A stretch of DNA of 64,000 nucleotides from Serratia nematodiphila DZ0503SBS1 (GCF_000738675.1 NZ_JPUX01000001.1:3224001-3288000), one strand, 5' to 3'. Shown: positions 37,927 to 47,751, counted from the first letter of the stretch. A program made the numbers and translations. Notes: generated from the sequence alone by a model not told the origin.

Positions 37927-39044
37927 TGTCCAAGATGCAAGGCAGGCCGGACAGCGCCGATTATCAACGCATTTTTCTGCAGGACGTGCCGCTGATTGAC
38001 GTGCGTGCGCCGATCGAGTTTCAGCAAGGCGCCTTCGCTCAGGCTGTGAACCTGCCGCTGATGGTCGACAGCGAGCGGCAGGCGGTGGGCACTTGCTATA
38101 AGCAGCATGGTCAGCAAGCGGCGATTGCGCTCGGCCACAGCCTGGTGAACGGCAAACTGCGGGAACAGCGCACCGCCGCCTGGCTGGCGGCCTGTGCGCA
38201 GCGACCCGAAGGTTATATTTACTGCTTCCGTGGCGGGCTGCGCTCACAGCTGGTGCAGCAATGGCTGCATGAGGCCGGCGTCGAGTACCCGCGTATTACT
38301 GGCGGTTATAAGGCGCTGCGCAATTATCTGCTCGGCGTGTTGGCGCAAAGCGCGGCATTGCCGATGGCCCTGGTGGGCGGCAATACCGGCAGCGGCAAGA
38401 CGCTGCTGGTCAACGAACTGGCCGACGGCGTCGATCTGGAAGGCGCGGCGCGCCATCGCGGTTCATCTTTTGGCCGAACGCTGGCGGGGCAAAGCTCACA
38501 GATCGATTTTGAGAATCGTCTGGCTGTGTTATTGCTGAAAAAACAGCATGGTGGCAGCCGCCGTTGGGTGCTGGAAGACGAAGGGCGGATCATCGGCAGC
38601 AACAATCTGCCGTTGCCGTTGTTCAACGGCATGCAGCAGGCACCGGTGGCGGTGATCGACGATCCGTTTGATATTCGCCTGGCACGCCTGCAGGCCGAAT
38701 ATATCGACGGGATGCGCGAACAGTTCGAACAGGCCTATGGCGTGGAAGAAGGCTGGTGGCAGTACGACGACTATCTGCATCACGGCCTGTTCGCCATTCG
38801 CCGCCGGTTGGGCCTGGAGCGCTTCCAGCAGCTGACGCAGCGGCTGGAAGCGGCGTTGCGGGCACAGCGTCTCAGCGGCCAGGGTGACGCGCACCGCGAG
38901 TGGTTGGCGCCCTTGTTGCAGCAGTACTACGATCCGATGTATTGCTATCAGTTGGAAAAGAAAGCCCAGCGGATCGTCTTCCGTGGGAACTATGCAGAAG
39001 TAAGAGAATTCTTGATGACGTTCAGCCAGAAAAACGGTGATTAA
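37926..39044 (+). CDS. mnmH: tRNA 2-selenouridine synthase
   Basis: Replaces sulfur with selenium at the wobble 2-thiouridine of certain tRNAs, using selenophosphate from SelD. It has an N-terminal rhodanese domain ([13 protein letters not shown], with the catalytic Cys in [12 protein letters not shown]) and a P-loop domain ([12 protein letters not shown]). It is 372 residues. A GTG start at 37926 is favoured: it overlaps the selD stop as TAGTG and has GAGG seven bases upstream. An ATG three codons in is too far from that site. Confidence 0.94.
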   Translation: MSKMQGRPDSADYQRIFLQDVPLIDVRAPIEFQQGAFAQAVNLPLMVDSERQAVGTCYKQHGQQAAIALGHSLVNGKLREQRTAAWLAACAQRPEGYIYCFRGGLRSQLVQQWLHEAGVEYPRITGGYKALRNYLLGVLAQSAALPMALVGGNTGSGKTLLVNELADGVDLEGAARHRGSSFGRTLAGQSSQIDFENRLAVLLLKKQHGGSRRWVLEDEGRIIGSNNLPLPLFNGMQQAPVAVIDDPFDIRLARLQAEYIDGMREQFEQAYGVEEGWWQYDDYLHHGLFAIRRRLGLERFQQLTQRLEAALRAQRLSGQGDAHREWLAPLLQQYYDPMYCYQLEKKAQRIVFRGNYAEVREFLMTFSQKNGD

Positions 39045-40969
39045 TGCGACTGTTCATAGCCGAGAAACCGAGTTTGGCGCGCGCCATTGCCGACGTCTTG
39101 CCCAAGCCGCATCGCCGCGGCGACGGTTATATCGCCTGTGGCAACAACGACGTGGTGACCTGGTGCGTCGGCCACCTGTTGGAGCAGGCTCAGCCTGACG
39201 CCTATGACAGCCGCTATGCGCGCTGGTCGTTGGCAGACCTGCCGATAATTCCCGAAAAATGGCGGTTGCAGCCGCGGCCTTCGGTCAGCAAACAGCTCAA
39301 CGCCATTAAAAAGTTGCTGCTCGAAGCCGATGAAGTGGTTCACGCCGGCGACCCGGATCGCGAAGGGCAACTGCTGGTGGATGAGGTGCTGGACTACCTG
39401 GATTTGACGGCGGAAAAGCGCCAGAACGTGCGCCGCTGTCTGATCAACGATCTCAACCCGCAGGCGGTGGAGCGTGCGGTTGAACGCCTGCGCGACAACC
39501 GTGATTTCATTCCGTTGTGCGTGTCTGCGCTGGCGCGTTCGCGCGCCGACTGGTTGTACGGCATCAATATGACCCGCGCCTACACGCTGCTGGGCCGCAA
39601 CGCCGGTTACGACGGCGTGCTGTCGGTAGGCAGGGTGCAGACGCCGGTGCTCGGATTGGTGGTACGGCGTGATGAAGAGATCGAAAACTTCGTGCCAAAA
39701 GACTTCTTTGAGGTCAAGGCGCACATCGTCACGCCGAAAGAAGAACGCTTCGTGGCGCTGTGGCAGCCCAGTGAGTCCTGTGAGCCTTATCAGGACGAAG
39801 AGGGGCGTTTGCTGCACCGGCCGTTGGCGGAGCATGTGGTCAAGCGCATTGAAGGCCAGCCGGCTCTGGTCACGTCTTATAACGATAAACGGGAATCGGA
39901 TACCGCGCCGCTGCCGTTTTCGCTCTCCACGCTGCAAATCGAAGCGGCACGGCGTTATAACCTCAGCGCGCAACAGGTGCTGGACGTTTGCCAGCGGCTG
40001 TACGAAACCCACAAGTTGATTACCTATCCGCGTTCCGACTGTCGCTACCTGCCGGAAGAGCATTTCGCCGGCCGCCACGCGGTGCTGAACGCCATCAGCG
40101 TGCACCAGCCCGAGCTGTATCCGCAGCCGGTGATCGACAGCGATCGCCGCAACCGTTGCTGGGACGATAAAAAGGTCGACGCGCACCACGCCATCATTCC
40201 CACCGCCCGCGCCGGCAAGATTAATCTGACGCAGGATGAGCGGAACGTGTATGGGCTGGTGGCGCGCCAGTATCTGATGCAGTTCTGTCCGGATGCGGTA
40301 TTCCGCAAATGTGTGATCGAGCTGGATATCGCCGGCGGCAAATTTATCGCCAAGGCGCGATTCCTGGCGGAAGCCGGCTGGCGTACGCTGCTGGGCAGCA
40401 AGGAGCGTGACGAGGAGAACGAAGGTGCGCCGCTGCCGGTGGTGGCTAAAGATGATGAGCTGTTGTGCGAGCGCGGTGAAGTGGTGGAGCGCCAGACGCA
40501 GCCGCCGCGGCCGTTTACTGACGCCAGCCTGTTGTCGGCCATGACCGGCATCGCGCGGTTCGTACAAGATAAAGCGCTAAAGAAAATCCTGCGGGCGACC
40601 GATGGTTTAGGTACGGAAGCGACGCGAGCGGGGATCATAGAATTGCTGTTCAAGCGGGCGTTTCTGTACAAGAAGGGACGCTATATTCACTCCAGCGAAA
40701 CCGGGCGCGCATTGATTCACTCGCTGCCGGATCTTGCTGCACGCCCTGATATGACGGCCAACTGGGAAGCCACGCTGACGCAAATCAGCGAGAAATCCTG
40801 CCGCTATCAGGACTTTATGCAGCCGTTGGTCGGCACGCTGCAAGAGCTGATTTATCAGGCCAAGCAGAGCCGGGCGAGCATGGCGTTTCGTGGATTGCCG
40901 CCGCCGCCCTCCAGCGGAGGCAAAAAACGCAGGAAAAGCGCCGGCAAGGCGCAGGAGAAGAGTGAATGA
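39044..40969 (+). CDS. topB: DNA topoisomerase III
   Basis: Type IA topoisomerase that resolves single-stranded and hemicatenated DNA late in replication and recombination. The Toprim domain begins [15 protein letters not shown] and includes [15 protein letters not shown]. The active-site Tyr lies in [12 protein letters not shown]. It is 641 residues with a basic C-terminal tail ([13 protein letters not shown]) and no zinc fingers. It overlaps the mnmH stop by one base and the next ORF by four, so the four genes form one transcription unit. Confidence 0.97.
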   Translation: MRLFIAEKPSLARAIADVLPKPHRRGDGYIACGNNDVVTWCVGHLLEQAQPDAYDSRYARWSLADLPIIPEKWRLQPRPSVSKQLNAIKKLLLEADEVVHAGDPDREGQLLVDEVLDYLDLTAEKRQNVRRCLINDLNPQAVERAVERLRDNRDFIPLCVSALARSRADWLYGINMTRAYTLLGRNAGYDGVLSVGRVQTPVLGLVVRRDEEIENFVPKDFFEVKAHIVTPKEERFVALWQPSESCEPYQDEEGRLLHRPLAEHVVKRIEGQPALVTSYNDKRESDTAPLPFSLSTLQIEAARRYNLSAQQVLDVCQRLYETHKLITYPRSDCRYLPEEHFAGRHAVLNAISVHQPELYPQPVIDSDRRNRCWDDKKVDAHHAIIPTARAGKINLTQDERNVYGLVARQYLMQFCPDAVFRKCVIELDIAGGKFIAKARFLAEAGWRTLLGSKERDEENEGAPLPVVAKDDELLCERGEVVERQTQPPRPFTDASLLSAMTGIARFVQDKALKKILRATDGLGTEATRAGIIELLFKRAFLYKKGRYIHSSETGRALIHSLPDLAARPDMTANWEATLTQISEKSCRYQDFMQPLVGTLQELIYQAKQSRASMAFRGLPPPPSSGGKKRRKSAGKAQEKSE

Positions 40970-41262
40970 AGCGTGGACTCACTGGTGTATTGGCTGCCGC
41001 GGCCCTGATGTTTTCCGGCCTGGCCGCCGCCAATCGCGGCGATGTGGACGTGGTGCTACCGGTTTCGCCGGAGATCTGGGGCGCGGCCAAAAGCGGCGAC
41101 AATCCGCCGCCGGCGCAGCCCTGCAGCCGTTGTTGCGTCTACCAGAATCAGAACTATTCCGAGGGGGCGGTGCTCAAAGTCGAAGGGGAAGTGCTGCAGT
41201 GCGTGCGTGAGCCTAATACTATCGGCACCAACCCCTTGATTTGGGTACGATTAAAGAAGTGA
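40966..41262 (+). CDS. ynjH: YnjH family exported protein (DUF1496)
   Basis: Small secreted or periplasmic protein (98 residues) with a signal peptide ([20 protein letters not shown]). The mature part contains [20 protein letters not shown], a cysteine-rich motif conserved in DUF1496. Function unknown. It starts in an ATGA overlap with topB, a sign of translational coupling. Confidence 0.85.
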   Translation: MKRGLTGVLAAAALMFSGLAAANRGDVDVVLPVSPEIWGAAKSGDNPPPAQPCSRCCVYQNQNYSEGAVLKVEGEVLQCVREPNTIGTNPLIWVRLKK

Positions 41263-41283
41263 CGATGTAACCTGTCACCGCGC

Positions 41284-41685
41284 TCAGCGCGCTTCGCCTT
41301 GCGCGGCGAGATAATCCGCCAACAGTGGAACGTCAGCGGGCGCCAGGGGGTATTCCTGCGCCTGTTGCGGCGTGACCCAGACCAGCGCCGAATGGCAGCG
41401 CTGTTGCAGTTCACCGGAGAACTCCGCGACTCGCCAGGCATGCAGTCGGATGATGCGTTCGCCTTGCCGCCACTGATTGCTGCCCACATAGTTGCCGATA
41501 CGGGCGCTAATCCCCAATTCTTCATCCAGCTCGCGCGTCAGCGCCTCCGGCTGGCTTTCGCCGGTTTCAACCTTGCCGCCGGGAAACTCCCACAGGCCGG
41601 CTTGATCGCTGCCTGCGCCGCGCTGGGCGAGCAAAATACGCCCATTTTGTTCCAAAATGGCGGCTACTACGTCGATAATTTTCAT
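41284..41685 (-). CDS. nudG: Pyrimidine (deoxy)nucleoside triphosphate diphosphatase, Nudix
   Basis: Nudix hydrolase related to MutT that in E. coli prefers 5-hydroxy-CTP and other oxidised pyrimidine nucleotides. The Nudix box is complete (GKVETGESQPEALTRELDEE then LGI). The ATG at 41685 gives 133 residues starting MKIIDVVAAIL, matching E. coli; a GTG three codons earlier is possible. Downstream of xthA on the minus strand but behind the xthA terminator. Confidence 0.92.
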   Translation of the reverse strand: MKIIDVVAAILEQNGRILLAQRGAGSDQAGLWEFPGGKVETGESQPEALTRELDEELGISARIGNYVGSNQWRQGERIIRLHAWRVAEFSGELQQRCHSALVWVTPQQAQEYPLAPADVPLLADYLAAQGEAR

Positions 41686-41696
41686 TGGCTTCACAG

Positions 41697-41721
41697 AATA
41701 AAACCCCGGCGAGCGCCGGGG
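41697..41721 (-). terminator. Rho-independent terminator of xthA
   Basis: CCCCGGCG / CGCCGGGG stem with a 2-nt spacer; on the minus strand it is followed by TTTTATT. It lies 9 bp after the xthA stop and just upstream of nudG. Confidence 0.85.
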
Positions 41722-41729
41722 GGATGGGG

Positions 41730-42536
41730 TTACAGCGTGAATTCCGCCCAGACCGGCGCATGGTCAGAAGGTTTCTCCATGCCGCGGGTTTGGTAATCAA
41801 TGCCGGTGGCGATGCAGCGCGAAGCCAGCGGGGTGCTGGCCAGCAGCAGATCGATACGCAGGCCGCGGTTGTCGTCGAACCCTTTGGAGCGGTAGTCGAA
41901 CCATGAAAACTCGTCGTTGCGCCCCGGGTTGGCGTGGCGATAGGTATCCACCAGGCCCCAGTTCAGCAGGCGATCCATCCATTCGCGCTCTTCCGGCAGG
42001 AAGGAGCACTTGCCGGTGCGCAGCCAGCGTTTGCGGTTGTCTTCGCCGATGCCGATATCGTAATCACTCGGGCTGATATTCATGTCGCCCATGATCAGCA
42101 CCGGGGATTCCGCCGACAGCTGCTGCTCCAGGTAGTTTTGCAGATCCTGATAAAAGCGTGTTTTAGCCGGGAATTTGATCGGATGGTCGCGGCTTTCACC
42201 TTGCGGGAAGTAGCCGTTGATCACCGTCAGCGTGCCCTGCGGCGTAGCCAGATCGGCCATGATGATGCGACGCTGCGCGTCTTCTTCATCGGTTGGGAAA
42301 CCGCGGCGTACGGCCAGGGGCTCCGCTTTGGTCAGCAGCGCCACGCCGTAATGGCCTTTTTGCCCGTGATAGAACACGTGATAGCCGTGCTGGCTGACTT
42401 CTTCCAATGGGAACATGTCATCGTGAACTTTGGTTTCCTGCAGACCGATCACGTCGGGCTGGTGCTGTTCGATAATTGCCGCCAGCTGATGCGGACGCGC
42501 GCGCAGTCCATTGATATTAAAAGAGACAAACTTCAT
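41730..42536 (-). CDS. xthA: Exodeoxyribonuclease III
   Basis: Major AP endonuclease and 3'-phosphatase/exonuclease in base excision repair. Metal and catalytic motifs of the EEP fold are [20 protein letters not shown], the [13 protein letters not shown] catalytic segment, and [11 protein letters not shown] with the catalytic His at the end. The start [15 protein letters not shown] at 42536 gives 268 residues, equal to E. coli. The frame is open six codons upstream. Confidence 0.97.
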   Translation of the reverse strand: MKFVSFNINGLRARPHQLAAIIEQHQPDVIGLQETKVHDDMFPLEEVSQHGYHVFYHGQKGHYGVALLTKAEPLAVRRGFPTDEEDAQRRIIMADLATPQGTLTVINGYFPQGESRDHPIKFPAKTRFYQDLQNYLEQQLSAESPVLIMGDMNISPSDYDIGIGEDNRKRWLRTGKCSFLPEEREWMDRLLNWGLVDTYRHANPGRNDEFSWFDYRSKGFDDNRGLRIDLLLASTPLASRCIATGIDYQTRGMEKPSDHAPVWAEFTL

Positions 42537-42637
42537 GAGCGGTGCCGTTTTCACGAGAAAAATGTGCTGTGATAGTAGCAGAGTTTGGCGGGAAATGTAA
42601 CGCAGACAGCGGCAGGACCGCTGACTGCGCAGCGGGT

Positions 42638-43210
42638 TTATTTCGCCCAGCGGTCGTAATTTTTAGGTTGATAGTCGTCAAACTGTTGCAGCAGCGTCTG
42701 TGCCGATTCGCTGATGTGCAGGGTGCCGAGATAGTCGTGACGCATAAAGCCCTGATCGGCGACGTGCTCGAGGAACTGGCTCAGCGGGCGGTAGAATCCG
42801 TTGACGTTCAGCAGGCCGACCGGCTTGTTGTGATAGCCGATTTGCCCCCAGGTCCAGATTTCAAACAGCTCTTCCAGCGTGCCGATGCCGCCGGGCAGGG
42901 CGATAAAACTGTCCGCCAGCGCCGCCATACGGGCTTTGCGCGTATGCATGTCTGGCACCACTTCCAATTCAGTCAGGCCGCGATGCGCCGTTTCCGCTTC
43001 AACCAGGCGCTCGGGGATAATGCCGACTGCCTCACCGCCTGCGGCCAACACCGCGTCCGCCACGATCCCCATCAATCCTTTTTTGCCGCCGCCATAGATT
43101 AAACGGCGCCCCTGTGCGGCCAGCAGTTGCCCCAGTTGACGAGCCTGCTCGGCATAAGCGGGATTGACGCCTTCGCTGGCGCCACAAAAAACGCAAATAT
43201 TGTTTCGCAT
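42638..43210 (-). CDS. LOG/TIGR00730 family Rossmann-fold protein
   Basis: Homologue of the LONELY GUY cytokinin-activating and nucleoside 5'-monophosphate phosphoribohydrolases. The signature [20 protein letters not shown] and the N-terminal [16 protein letters not shown] are present. It is 190 residues. A role in nucleotide hydrolysis is likely, but the substrate in this species is unknown. It has no operon partner. Confidence 0.88.
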   Translation of the reverse strand: MRNNICVFCGASEGVNPAYAEQARQLGQLLAAQGRRLIYGGGKKGLMGIVADAVLAAGGEAVGIIPERLVEAETAHRGLTELEVVPDMHTRKARMAALADSFIALPGGIGTLEELFEIWTWGQIGYHNKPVGLLNVNGFYRPLSQFLEHVADQGFMRHDYLGTLHISESAQTLLQQFDDYQPKNYDRWAK

Positions 43211-43350
43211 CCACCTGTTCCTTACTGCACTAAAGAAGCCAGTGGTATAGCGAATTGTCGGCCGGAGTTCAAGTTACGGCTGGGAGAGAGGAACAAAACG
43301 GCTGGATGAAAGCGGTTAATAAGGGGAGATAACTTGATTTATTGATACGA

Positions 43351-43576
43351 GAACATTGGATGCAACGTGTTTTAAGTAGGGGTGGAATTTTCTGCAAGGG
43401 ATGATGGTGGGGGAAGGATGATTCGTCGCTGCGCGACTCACCCTGCGGGCCGCGCTGAAGCGCGTTGTCTCACTGCGTGAGACTCGAACCTTGGTCGAAG
43501 CTTCTCATCCTTCCCCAATACGGAACATTATGGAAGTGATGTGTTTTAATTAGGCTCGGGGATTTTCTGCAAGGGA
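43351..43576 (-). repeat. tyrT-type trailer repeat of the tRNA-Tyr operon, possible rtT RNA
   Basis: Downstream of the tRNA genes (minus strand) the spacer just after the second tRNA (about 43523-43590) recurs at 43351-43420 with a period near 175 bp. Both copies include ATTTTCTGCAAGGGATG and run into the tRNA-Tyr 3' terminal sequence TGGTGGGGGAAGGAT; in the second copy that tRNA end is only a fragment. E. coli tyrT also has about 178-bp trailing repeats, each containing the tRNA 3' end, from which the rtT RNA derives. This looks like the same arrangement with a single repeat. Confidence 0.65.
43410..43516. repeat. 107-bp structured element with 12-bp perfect terminal inverted repeats
   Basis: GGGGAAGGATGA at the left end and TCATCCTTCCCC at the right end are exact inverted repeats. 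Between them are at least three further hairpins: GTCGC/GCGAC (43425-43437), CGCGCT/AGCGCG (43451-43464) and GTCTCAC/GTGAGAC (43467-43483). It starts inside the tRNA-Tyr 3'-end fragment. It may be a folded part of the trailer RNA, or a small inserted palindromic element that used the tRNA end. Confidence 0.6.
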
Positions 43577-43661
<85 letters not shown>

Positions 43662-43758
43662 ATGGTATTCATGGATTTACAAATTGTTGTTCCGGTTTTA
43701 TCCGGAAGAAACCTGGCCGGTTTCTTTTACTGCGTCTTCGCTCCTGGCGGAGAAAAGA

Positions 43759-43843
<85 letters not shown>

Positions 43844-43903
43844 ATATACATGGCTATTTAACTGGCCTTGCTTGCGAGAGCGCTGTCTCGGTAAGCGGGG
43901 CGC

Positions 43904-43931
43904 ATCATATCAAATGAAGCGGATGTGTAAA
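43904..43931 (-). promoter_or_regulatory. tyrT promoter with GC-rich discriminator
   Basis: On the minus strand TTTACA (43926-43931), a 16-bp spacer, TATGAT (43904-43909) and then GCGCCCCGC. From memory this is nearly the E. coli tyrT promoter, including its GC-rich discriminator, the basis of stringent (ppGpp) control. Confidence 0.85.
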
Positions 43932-44018
43932 GTATTGAAATGCAGAAAATGAATCGTTTGCCGTTTTTTTATTCTTGGCGGTGCATCCCTGAACGAAATG
44001 CACCGATTTATTGAACGA

Positions 44019-44867
44019 TTACAGAATAACGGTGCGGTTGCCGTAGACGAAGACGCGCTGCGCCAGCACCTGATACAGGGCGCGGCTGAGCACGTTTTTC
44101 TCCACGTCGCGGCCGGCGCGCATCATATCCTCGGCAGAATAGGTGTGATCGACGTGGATCACGTCCTGCATGATGATCGGGCCTTCGTCGAGATTGTCGT
44201 TAACGTAATGGGCAGTGGCGCCGATGATTTTCACTCCGCGCTCGTAGGCCTGGTGATAAGGCCGTGCGCCGATAAACGCCGGCAGGAACGAATGGTGAAT
44301 GTTGATTACCTGATTCGGATAATGTTGCACGAAGGCCGGGGTCAGCACGCGCATATATTTGGCCAGCACCACGTAATCCGGCTGATATTGATCGATCTTG
44401 GCCGTCATTTCGCGGTCGTGCTGTTCGCGCGTCAAGCCTTCGTGGCTCACCAGATGGAAAGGAATATCGAAACGCTCCACCAGCGTTTGCAGCGTGTCGT
44501 GGTTACCGATTACGGCGGCGATCTCAACGTCGAGGCCGCCATAGGCGCTTTTCATCAACAGGTCGCCCAGGCAGTGCGCCTCTTTGGTGACCAGCACCAC
44601 GATGCGCCGACGTCCGGTGCTGTGCAGTTCACGCAGCGAACCTTCCGGCAGCGCGCTGTCCAGATCGGCCAGCAGCGTGTTGTCGTTGAAAATGCCTTCC
44701 AGTTCGGTGCGCATGAAGAAACGCCCGGTGCGGTGATCGACGAACTCATTGTTCTGGACGATATTGAGTTCGTGCTTGTAACAGATGTTGGTGATCTTGG
44801 CGATCAGCCCTTTGGCGTCCGGGCAGATGGTGCGTAACACTTTCCGTTGTACATTTTGGTGTGGCAT
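44019..44867 (-). CDS. purU: Formyltetrahydrofolate deformylase
   Basis: Hydrolyses 10-formyl-THF to formate and THF, balancing one-carbon pools and supplying formate for PurT. It has an N-terminal ACT domain (VLRTICPDAKGLIAKITNI) and a C-terminal formyltransferase fold with INIHHSFLPAFIGARPYHQA containing the catalytic His, then GATAHYVNDNLDEGPI with the catalytic Asp. The ATG at 44867 gives 282 residues, near the E. coli 280. The frame is open far upstream, overlapping ychJ, but that part is not coding. Confidence 0.95.
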   Translation of the reverse strand: MPHQNVQRKVLRTICPDAKGLIAKITNICYKHELNIVQNNEFVDHRTGRFFMRTELEGIFNDNTLLADLDSALPEGSLRELHSTGRRRIVVLVTKEAHCLGDLLMKSAYGGLDVEIAAVIGNHDTLQTLVERFDIPFHLVSHEGLTREQHDREMTAKIDQYQPDYVVLAKYMRVLTPAFVQHYPNQVINIHHSFLPAFIGARPYHQAYERGVKIIGATAHYVNDNLDEGPIIMQDVIHVDHTYSAEDMMRAGRDVEKNVLSRALYQVLAQRVFVYGNRTVIL

Positions 44868-44935
44868 GGGTTTGAGGATCCTGTCTGATACTGAACGGCC
44901 TGTCTGCGCAGGCGTAAACGTGAAGCGCCGGCCGG

Positions 44936-45400
44936 TTAGCGCCCGCAGCACTTCTTGTATTTTTTCCCTGAGCCACAGGGACACATCGCATTTCGGCCGG
45001 GCTGGGGGTTGGTGCCGTCGATATAATACCAACGTTGATCGCGACGAAGGAAGCGCGAGCGCTCATGCATCGCCTGCGGCTCGCCGCTTTCGCCATCGGT
45101 GAAACGGGCGATGAATTCGACGAAGCCTTCATCCGGCTCATGACCGGCTTTCTCTTCCACGATCGTCAGGCCCAGCCACTCGGTATTCTTAAAACTGTCG
45201 ACGATGGCATTGCGCCACGCTTCGGCGCCGCAGTCGGGGTGCCAGGTGGCGATCAGATAGTCGACGTTATGATTCACGTAGGCGGTGAAGCGTGAACGCA
45301 TCAGTTGGCCGGGCGTCGGCGCCGGCTGACTGCCGCTGATAAAAGGGGCGCAGCACGCGTTATACGCCAGTCCGCTGCCGCATGGGCATGATTCGGGCAA
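44936..45400 (-). CDS. ychJ: YchJ family protein with two SEC-C motifs
   Basis: Zinc-binding protein of unknown function (154 residues). SEC-C-type zinc motifs lie at both ends: CPCGSGLAYNACC at the N-terminus and CPCGSGKKYKKCCGR at the C-terminus, with the conserved NTF2-like core between (LMRSRFTAYV, TWHPDCG, RWYYIDGT). The start is probably TTG at 45400, since AGGAG lies seven bases upstream and the protein then begins PESCPCGSG. No in-frame ATG fits. Confidence 0.88.
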   Translation of the reverse strand: MPESCPCGSGLAYNACCAPFISGSQPAPTPGQLMRSRFTAYVNHNVDYLIATWHPDCGAEAWRNAIVDSFKNTEWLGLTIVEEKAGHEPDEGFVEFIARFTDGESGEPQAMHERSRFLRRDQRWYYIDGTNPQPGRNAMCPCGSGKKYKKCCGR

Positions 45401-45518
45401 AATAACTCCTGAGAAAACGAGGCTGAAAATGAATTTAGCGCATATGTTACCTAACAATATTCGTCAGTGACAATCTACCCTGAAAGCAGAGAACACCGTT
45501 TACCGAGAGGATGACGCG

Positions 45519-46421
45519 ATGCGGCAAATCAAGATCGGACTGGCGCTGGGAGCGGGCTCGGCTAAAGGCTGGGCGCACATCGGCGTGATCAATGCGTTAA
45601 AGAAGCTGGGGATTGAGGTCGATATCGTTGCCGGCTGCTCTGTCGGCGCGTTGGTGGGCGCCGCGTTCGCCAGCCATCGCCTGCCGGCGATGGAGCAGTG
45701 GGTGCGATCGTTCAGCTATTGGGACGTGATTCGCCTGATGGATTTTTCCTGGCAGCGCGGCGGCCTGTTGCGCGGCGAGCGGGTGTTTAACGCCGTCGGA
45801 CAGCTGCTGAAGATCAATGATATCGCCGATTGTGCGTTGAAGTTCGGTGCCGTGACGACCAATCTCAGTACCGGGCGTGAGCTGTGGCTGACCGAAGGCG
45901 ATATTCATCAGGCGATACGCGCCTCCTGCAGCATGCCCGGCCTGTTGGCGCCGGTATGGGCCGACGGCTATTGGCTGGTGGATGGCGCGGTGGTCAATCC
46001 GGTGCCGGTATCGCTTTGCCGCGCCATGGGCGCCGATATCGTCATTGCGGTCGATCTGCAGCATGACGCGCACCTGATGCAGCAGGATCTGTTCTCGATA
46101 CGTATCGAGGAAGAAGGCCCGGACGATGCGCCTGCGGCTACCTGGCGCGGGCGTCTGCGGGAACGCGTCGGCAGAATGCGCAAGCGCAAACCGGCGACGA
46201 CGCCGACGGCGATGGAGATTATGAGCACATCGATTCAAATGCTGGAAAATCGCCTGAAGCGCAACCGGATGGCGAGCGATCCGCCGGATGTCTTGATCCA
46301 GCCTTTTTGCCCGCAAATCTCAACGCTGGATTTTCACCGCGCCGATGAAGCGATCGAGGCGGGGTTGCTGGCGGTTGAAAAACAACTGGATCGGTTGTTG
46401 CCGTTGATAAAAAATAGATAA
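45519..46421 (+). CDS. rssA: Patatin-like phospholipase RssA
   Basis: Patatin-fold acyl hydrolase-like protein (300 residues). The serine nucleophile lies in GCSVGALVGAAFA (GxSxG), the oxyanion hole in LGAGSAKGWAHIGV, and the catalytic Asp in LVDGAVVNPVP. Its physiological substrate is unknown. It lies upstream of rssB, as in E. coli, with which it probably forms an operon. Confidence 0.93.
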   Translation: MRQIKIGLALGAGSAKGWAHIGVINALKKLGIEVDIVAGCSVGALVGAAFASHRLPAMEQWVRSFSYWDVIRLMDFSWQRGGLLRGERVFNAVGQLLKINDIADCALKFGAVTTNLSTGRELWLTEGDIHQAIRASCSMPGLLAPVWADGYWLVDGAVVNPVPVSLCRAMGADIVIAVDLQHDAHLMQQDLFSIRIEEEGPDDAPAATWRGRLRERVGRMRKRKPATTPTAMEIMSTSIQMLENRLKRNRMASDPPDVLIQPFCPQISTLDFHRADEAIEAGLLAVEKQLDRLLPLIKNR

Positions 46422-46524
46422 TTCTCGGTTCTTGGTTGGCAATGCGCAGTTGGTCTGTTTCAGACGAGCATAAGTGACCTTTTTGAGCCACTATTACACT
46501 ATGGAAAGGGACGAGGCTCGGCTG

Positions 46525-47538
46525 ATGGCATTACCACTCACTCACAAGCGCATCTTGATCGTTGAGGACGAACAGGTTTTTCGTTCCGTGCTGGTCGGTT
46601 ATCTGACCTCGCTGGGCGCTGAAACCGGCGAGGCGACCAACGGTTTACAGGCGCTGAGTGCCGTCGATGACTTCAAGCCGGATCTGATTCTGTGCGATCT
46701 CGCGATGCCGGAAATGGGCGGTATCGAATTCGTTGAACACCTGCGTTTGCAGGGGCTGCAGATCCCGGTGCTGGTGATCTCGGCCACCGACAAGATGGCG
46801 GACATCGCCAAGGTGCTGCGGTTGGGCGTGCAGGATGTGCTGCTCAAGCCGCTGACCGATCTCAATCGCCTGCGTGAAGCGGTGCTGGCGTGCTTATACC
46901 CCAATATGTTCACCTCCCAGGCGATTGAAGAGGTTGAACTGTTTCAGGATTGGGATGCATTGAGCAAAAATCCTTCCGAAGCCGTCAAACTGCTTAAGCA
47001 ACTGCAGCCGCCGGTACAACAGACCATTGCGCATTGCCGGATCAACTATCGGCAGTTAACCACCGGCGAAAATCCCGGCCTGGTGCTGGATATCGCCGCC
47101 TTGTCAGAAAAGGACCTGGCATTCTATTGCCTGGACGTCACGCGCGCCGGCGATAATGGCGTATTGGCGGCATTGCTGTTGCGCGCATTATTTAATGGGC
47201 TGCTGCAGGACCATCTGGCTAATCAACAGCATCGTTTGCCGCAAATGTCGGCATTGTTAAAGCAGGTTAATCAATTATTGCGGCAGGGGAAATTAGACGG
47301 TCAATTCCCTCTGTTGTTGGGATATTATCACGCCGAAAATAAAAACCTGATTCTGGTTTCCGCCGGGCTGCATGCCAACGTCAATACCGGTGACAATCAA
47401 ATCCAGCTGAGCAACGGCGTGCCACTGGGGACGCTGGGGGCTACCTACATGAATCAGATCAGCCAGCGTTGTACCGCCTGGCAATGTCAGGTATGGGGCA
47501 GCGGTGGCCGATTGCGACTGATGCTCAGCGCTGAATAG
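46525..47538 (+). CDS. rssB: Two-component response regulator and RpoS adaptor RssB
   Basis: Delivers sigma-S (RpoS) to ClpXP for degradation in growing cells. The receiver domain is at the N-terminus (RILIVEDEQVFRS; phosphorylation Asp in LILCDLAMPEMGG; Lys in VLLKPLTDLNRL), followed by a degenerate PP2C-like effector domain ending RLRLMLSAE. The start at 46525 gives 337 residues, identical in length to E. coli; the frame extends 17 codons upstream. Confidence 0.95.
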   Translation: MALPLTHKRILIVEDEQVFRSVLVGYLTSLGAETGEATNGLQALSAVDDFKPDLILCDLAMPEMGGIEFVEHLRLQGLQIPVLVISATDKMADIAKVLRLGVQDVLLKPLTDLNRLREAVLACLYPNMFTSQAIEEVELFQDWDALSKNPSEAVKLLKQLQPPVQQTIAHCRINYRQLTTGENPGLVLDIAALSEKDLAFYCLDVTRAGDNGVLAALLLRALFNGLLQDHLANQQHRLPQMSALLKQVNQLLRQGKLDGQFPLLLGYYHAENKNLILVSAGLHANVNTGDNQIQLSNGVPLGTLGATYMNQISQRCTAWQCQVWGSGGRLRLMLSAE

Positions 47539-47676
47539 CAGGCAGCGATCGGCGCGATCTTAAGCTATTTACTTATCTGTAATTAAACCGTTTATTTATT
47601 CTCCGGATTATCCGAACGGGTAATAGTCCTAAATGTTTTCTATTTGTGTTCTGGTTAATGCTCGGCGCGCATAAGC

Positions 47677-47685
47677 TGGTATACT
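47677..47685 (+). promoter_or_regulatory. Extended -10 promoter of galU
   Basis: TGGTATACT, an extended -10 (TGnTATACT), lies about 65 bp before the galU ATG. The -35 is poor. Confidence 0.45.
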
Positions 47686-47751
47686 CCGAAGGTTTTTTTA
47701 TATCGAGCCCAAGCTCATAAAATGAGCGCTTTAGCTTTAAGAGAGGAAATA

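Noticed and set aside
39041..40567. 508-codon open frame antisense to topB
   Set aside because: GC-rich shadow of topB with an Arg/Gln-rich product and no family match that I can see.
43405..43425. A third tRNA-Tyr gene
   Set aside because: Only about 15 bases of the tRNA 3' end are present; the rest is unrelated sequence.
43387..43576. CRISPR array
   Set aside because: Only two copies with a period of about 175 bp and no spacer-like arrangement.
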